This document shows, in pieces, positions 59,301 to 64,000 of a stretch of 64,000 nt of DNA. The position numbers were made by a program, and so were the translations under genes. Source of the DNA: Symsagittifera roscoffensis (Eukaryota > Xenacoelomorpha > Acoela > Convolutidae); NCBI RefSeq assembly GCF_963678635.1, contig NC_087069.1, positions 16,468,660 to 16,532,659 of the forward strand, written 5' to 3'. Under the pieces are notes generated by a model. The model saw only the letters and a program-made list of their open reading frames with translations, did not search any database and was not told where the DNA came from. Positions within the stretch are counted from its first letter, which is position 1. The number at the start of each line of letters is the position of its first letter.

Positions 59301-62300
59301 AATTACTATTAATGAGAAAAGAGAGATTTTCAGTTATTAAAGACCCCCGAAAAAGACAATGGAGCCATATATCTCCCCCACCCACCACTCACCTAAAAAT
59401 GGAAAGGATACCAAAAAAATATAGGCATCATTTTTGGTGATTTTGGTTCACCCTGATAACATTTTTCAAAGTTTGATATTGTAAATTTTTGTGTTCCACA
59501 TTCAATAGGGAAACCAGCGCATGATTTCTTTTCTGTTTAACTATTTTCAAACAAGTGTAAACGTCCATCAAGAGTGTAAACACCCATTGAGTTAAACTTC
59601 CCACCACGCGGAACTGAAGGTGGGGAGGTTGCTCACTTTATACAAACAAATTGAATTTGTCCTTTTTTTGCTTTAAGACCAGGGTTGACTAAAGCTTCTA
59701 ATTGTTCAATTTCCATGTATGAAGCAATTATTTTCATGCTATTTTATATCACTAAATCTGTAAAGAAAACTATAAAAATCGTCTTGACAAGCATTCTCCC
59801 ATTTATGGACAGTTGTATGACTACGAATTTTTGATAAAAACTAAAATGTTGAGACCGAGACAAGTTTTTTGATTTTTGTTGTGATAGAAACCAACATAGC
59901 TAGATAGTTTATTAAATAAGAAGCCCCACTGTATAAGTGGCAACATTTTCTATGAAAAACTGCAAGATGGGGATTTGCCACCTATAATTATTGTCAAATT
60001 GTTCGCAATGAGGGTGGCCTCGAACCAATCAACCGGTCAAAAAACAGTTTCTTAGGGTAATTAGTTATATTTGGAAACGATTTGTTGTGTAGAAATCAGA
60101 GATGAAATAAAATCCGACGTGAATAGGAACATTAATAAGTGATTCGACGTTCAGATTCATTGACCGAAAAATATAGTGCAGGCAATTTGGCATTAACTAT
60201 TAATTCTTGCTTTTTTTCCCATAAAACTTTAACAAAAAACCAGTTTGCATTCAGTTTTAATAAACACATTAGCTTTCAATTTTAAACAAATTTTGCTCGA
60301 AAGCTGCGGCCTGTTTTTTTTTGTCTGATTCGAACTCATCAAATCATGGAAAAAAGGAAATTAGAAAATCTACTTCTGCTAAAAAATTTCACAGTTATTT
60401 TTGATATTTTTTGAGTCTGGAAAAGCATTTTGTAATAATTGCATGTTTTATATTGAGCATAAAATGTTTTGAGCGTAGAATAATTTTTTGCGACTAAAAA
60501 AGATAAAAGAATTTTTTTCTCAAAGTAGGAACACATCGGCTTTTCTGAAGCCATGTGAATGATGGTCAATGTCATACTTTTCTTTCATATTTGCAATTAT
60601 GGAAAGTGTATTTTAGGCATTTTTCCGATTACTTTATCAACAATTTAAGGCGTAGAGTTATATAATTAACATTTTACGTCTATGAAAGTCAACGCAGGGG
60701 CTTGTTTGCAATATTACAGTCATATTTAAATTCATACGAAATTTGGCAGATCGTGATTTGATATTGCTGTCCTCCAGAAAAAAAGCCTGCTGCAATTTTT
60801 TGATTTGATTCATCAGGATTTGTTAAGTTGAATAGACAGCAAAGTAAATTGATTTGTTAATCATAGTCAATTTGAATTTGATCTCCATTTTTAAATGTAA
60901 GTTTTTGATTTATCATAGTTCTTCACAACAATGATTATTGTACTTCAGATCCAGACGTGTTTTAGGTCCGATACCATTTGTTCGTTGTGTTTTAATTATG
61001 ATTTTGTTACTAAGTCCAATACATTTTTTTTGTACAAATCAGGATGTTAAAAGGCAGTCGGAACACGCACTGGTAACTGACAAGTAGACGGGTCTGATCT
61101 AGACAGTGAAATTAATAACGAGCAAAACAAACAAAATAAAGACATTTTGAAGGGAAAACATTAATTCTTTCACACCTTGCTTCTCCTCAAATTGAACAAA
61201 AACAAAATTGATTGCTGTAATAATAAAAACTCATTATTCGGTAAATCTTTGTCTTCTAATTGGTGACCTTGCTTCTACTTTGTTTGAATTATTGTCCCTC
61301 GTGATTGCCTTTTAATTTCACTGTCTGGATCAGACCCGTCTCCTTATAATACACCCATCCACTGATCCAAATAGATTTATTACGTATCAAAGGACATGCT
61401 TAATGTGATTTTTGTAAAAGTTTGATTTTTGCCAAAAACTGAACGTGGGGATCAACTTCGTATTCGTGTATTTTTTGATTTTTCAAATTAAAACCAGGTG
61501 CTCCAACCAATCATTGGAAAGGATTGAGTTACAAAACGTTTCGAGCTTTTTCAACCTGCGTTGAATTAGCTTAAATTTTTGAAAATGTGCAGAAAAACCG
61601 AATTGCATTTTAAATTTTTTTCGAGAATTCATTTTTATAATAAAGCAATAATCTCTAAGTTAAGCCAAAAAAAATTTCTCCAACTTATATTTTTTTGCAT
61701 TTCATTTCGCTACCTGGGACAAAAAATGGTTATCTTTTTTTATTTATAAGTTTTTTCAGTATGAGGCCGAACTGTGCTTTTTGTGAATTGCAAGCGAGCG
61801 AGGCGAAATTGTGATTCCGCAATAAGGACGCTCCCTTTGTTCTTTTATTGTTTTTTTTTCATTTTCTTTTTAACGGTCCGGAAAACTTTTAACATGTTTA
61901 AAGACTTGTCTCTGGAATCCATGAACAAACAGACACGAAATAGTGTGCCTATCTAGTGAACAGTTTGGCTCCGTAGTGTTTGATTTTCTTGTTTTTATTT
62001 GAACTTTGAAAAGAAACTTTTGTCGAATTAGCTTTTTTTACTTTTGATTATGTCTAAGTCTTAGGCTTGTTTTCGGATTTTAATAATTGCGCTGGTAATT
62101 TTTTATGCCACCTTTACAGCAACCGGCTATATTTGTTTTCAGTTTTCAATTTGTCTTTCTATGGAGTAATAAAAAACAATCACTTTTGAATAAATTAAGT
62201 GGATGACAAATCAAAATATGTCTTTTTATGACAAAAAATCAAACCGTTCTTTATGCTTTGTTAAATTAGCAGAAATGATTGTTTTGTTTTTTGTCCTAAA

Positions 62301-62460
62301 ATATGAAAAGAAAAACAATGAAATTTTTGTCGCCTAGCTCACAGAAAATGGTGAGTCCAACTGCCCCTATTCCGATCCCAATTGAGACTGAGTAGACGAC
62401 TGCTACTACACTGCTGCTGCTGCTGTTGGAAGTAGTTTGATATAGATGGAAAAAACCCAT
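56317..62460 (-). CDS. MTARC: Mitochondrial amidoxime-reducing component (MOSC-domain molybdoenzyme), six exons
   Basis: Exons on the minus strand are 62460-62343, 58814-58622, 58077-57901, 57369-57182, 56909-56546 and 56446-56317. All introns are GT-AG, all phases agree, and together they give 389 codons plus TAG (human MARC1 has 337). Exon 1 encodes a Ser-rich tip and a hydrophobic signal anchor (about residues 18-40), as expected for the outer mitochondrial membrane. Exon 2 has the MOSC N-terminal beta-barrel start (VGTVDRISIYPIKGLKG) and GDLYDR. Exon 3 has IPKLVLIDV. Exon 4 has VGIKCEESVNRWFQSYL. Exon 5 has IYSDSTPVML, WKANLIV, and CHRC followed by VDPKTG, the place of the molybdenum-ligating Cys of the family. 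Exon 6 ends NSPIFGSLLHVSTPGRVWVG, matching the family's C-terminus. With cytochrome b5 and its reductase the family reduces N-hydroxylated compounds; here that is by homology. Start ATG 62460 has A at -3 and G at +4. Intron 1 (3.5 kb) holds two MITEs. The exon 4 end and exon 5/6 junction are chosen by phase and could shift by a few codons. Confidence 0.9.
58235..58378. repeat. Minisatellite-like repeat in MARC intron 2
   Basis: Words GAATAACTGCAACCGCATG (twice) and TGCATGGGAAATTTTTGC (four to five times, some partial) alternate over about 140 bp. The repeat lies in the intron between MARC exons 2 and 3. The minus and plus frames of 74-92 codons that cross it come from the repeat. Confidence 0.7.
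59690..59830. repeat. Dispersed repeat with GGTTGACC start (copy 3 of 3)
   Basis: GGGTTGACTAAAGCTTCTA, then CAATTTCCATGTATGA, AAAGAAAACTATA and CCCATTTATGGACAGTTGTATGA correspond in order to the copies at 35756 and 54377. It lies in MARC intron 1. Confidence 0.45.
61086..61341. mobile_element. MITE with about 29-bp terminal inverted repeats in MARC intron 1
   Basis: The left end AGACGGGTCTGATCTAGACA and the right end, whose reverse complement starts AGACGGGTCTGATCCAGACA, match over about 29 bases with one difference, ending in GTGAAATTA. Length is 256 bp, with no coding capacity. I could not fix a target-site duplication, so the superfamily is open. Confidence 0.75.
61762..61973. mobile_element. 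TA-flanked MITE, second copy, in MARC intron 1
   Basis: This is a diverged copy of 39725-39916. The left end is TGAGGCCGAACTGTGC and the right end GAACAGTTTGGCTCCG, with TA at 61760-61761 and 61974-61975. The interior shares GATTCCGCAA-AAGGACGCTCCCTTTG and AACATGTTTAAAGACTTGTC with the first copy. It carries an extra short insert near 61790. Confidence 0.85.
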
Positions 62461-64000
62461 GATGCTAAAATAGAAAGAAGGTTTCAAAAATTTGAAATTC
62501 TTTTTTGAAAAAAATAGCTGACAGTTTGAAAACAAAATTTTTTTTTCGCGAAACAGGCTTGAAGTATTGCTAATCTGAATTAAAATTTTTCATTTAAAAG
62601 AAAGAACAATTTTAGCCCAAAAACAGGTTAAACGTGTCAAAATCTGAAAATTAGAAAAACATTGCAAGAAAACGTTGTGGATGAAAAATAAAAATTCCTA
62701 GTTAATGTAAATACTTGTCCGTGACTTCCCGCTGACGAAATTTTTGAAAAATAGTTCGAATTTCACCTCTAATGCCATTCAATTGCACGGCAGGTTCACT
62801 TCTTCGGTTATAAGTAGTTAAAGATAATTGAATTGTTTTTAGAACAATAAGGTAATTATTGATGAAACAGACTTCAAAATATGATAATTGAGTTAAAAAA
62901 ATGTAAGATTTTAGATGAAAAGTAAGATGCGATTCTCTATCGAAATGTCACAGTATTCAGTTAGAATAAAGTATAACAAATATTCGATTTTATTTGAATA
63001 TCTTTGAAGTTGCATGAACTTAATTTCTGATATCGATTATTATCGATCGGTTTTAGAATTAAAATCAAACCCGCAGTCAAATAACGAATATTTAAGAATT
63101 CATCTAAAGATAACCGGAACAAATTTTGACAAAACTTCGGTTGAATATGACTTTGAGTTCAGTGTAATCAAAACTTGCGCTGCACAAATTTCATGCTGAT
63201 TTATAGAAAATTGTGCTATTTGTATAACCGTGAGAATAGTCAAGTTTTGACCAAAGACTCTAGCAACTTGACTTCTTGAGTAGTCAAAAACAATAAAAAC
63301 TATTTATTGGTTAGGCAAACTTAGATTTGAGAATATTGAATATCGGGACCGATTTGATATGATTTGATAGAATATGGTTCGATTTTTTTTCTAGCGAGTT
63401 ACATCTTAAGTTCAAGAGCTCTTTTGCTATATAGTTCTAATAGCGATTCAGAAGTTCATCAACCCCAACAAAGAAACGAGAAAAACTATATCTACTAGAG
63501 CAATATGTATAATTTAAAAAATCATCAGCGTACAAGTGCGAGGACTAGTTCAACGCTCGATAGGTAAATAAGCGCATCTCTATACCTATAAATACTAGTA
63601 AAAATCTACTTTGCACAGCAGTGAAATAGAATATTTTAGACAAAAAGTTCACGAGAAATTTAAAACTGGATTTGCAGAAAATATCTTCTGATGAAATAAA
63701 CTGATCTCATAAAACTGATTAAAAAAATGCTTTGACACGGTAAGAATGAAAATTTTGTCATACCAACGTCATTGACATTATCTTTAGAAGCACATCTGCC
63801 CATCTGGTGGGTTTTAGTGCCTTATCGTACTGAAGTTTCATGGATAAAAAGTCTAATAAATTGAAAATTTAAAGCCTGTCCTTATTAAATTGACCGCAAC
63901 CGACTATAATTGATTAGAAACGGATTATATTGATACTTTTTTTTCAAACAAAAATCCTTTCCTAATCATCGATTCTAATGGATTACTTTCAAATTTTTAT
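62461..64000. other. Upstream flank of MARC, no further gene
   Basis: No TATA box, initiator or other exon could be supported upstream of the MARC start, and no other gene is recognisable to the window end. The last 130 bases have ATTGATTAGAAACGGATTA and TCGATTCTAATGGATTA words similar to those near 47480 and 55690. Confidence 0.4.

Overview
The window is AT-rich (roughly two-thirds A+T by eye) nuclear DNA of a metazoan, most likely an invertebrate. The reasons are a six-exon, GT-AG-spliced gene for a mitochondrial amidoxime-reducing component, long AT-rich introns and spacers, animal-type Ty3/gypsy elements, a Polinton/Maverick-type DNA polymerase B, MITEs and microsatellites. I see no prokaryotic operon, CRISPR array or plasmid feature. 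The species cannot be named from the sequence alone.

Layout, left to right. 0-3.9 kb: AT-rich DNA with a 425-bp tandem duplication, one GC-richer possible terminal exon on the minus strand (2055-2319) and a 60-bp tandem repeat carrying CRE palindromes. 4.0-8.25 kb: an almost full-length but frame-broken protein-primed DNA polymerase B of Polinton type. 8.3-12.7 kb: gene-poor DNA with a duplicated minisatellite block. 12.7-13.3 kb: an intact 195-aa ORF of unknown family. 13.5-13.9 kb: a composite dispersed repeat whose two halves recur separately at 32.4 and 34.8 kb. About 14.4-31.2 kb: a G+T-rich (plus strand) block that reads on the minus strand as ancient Ty3/gypsy polyprotein. From 20.4 to 31.2 kb it is built of four diverged head-to-tail units with nested deletions. 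33.5-34.8 kb: a three-unit tandem repeat. 36.2-39.4 kb: a dead GC-rich reading frame and a duplicated block. 39.7 kb: a TA-flanked MITE.

43.4-44.8 kb: a papain-like (C1) cysteine peptidase with all catalytic residues, a vWA-like N-terminal part and a C-terminal zinc ribbon, interrupted by one frameshift. 49.0-54.9 kb: a nested repeat locus. It holds a repeat (R) present twice, each copy with the same hAT-type MITE in the same 8-bp target duplication. A gypsy element (5' LTR, tRNA primer site, broken gag, protease and reverse transcriptase) sits at the 3' edge of the first copy, and a 1.2-kb inverted repeat surrounds the 3' edge of the second. 56.3-62.5 kb: the best gene of the window, MARC on the minus strand, with two different MITEs inside intron 1.

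The host genes with clear identity are thus MARC and probably the peptidase. The unknown ORF at 12.7 kb and the exon at 2.1 kb are candidates. Most of the rest is mobile-element debris at different stages of decay.
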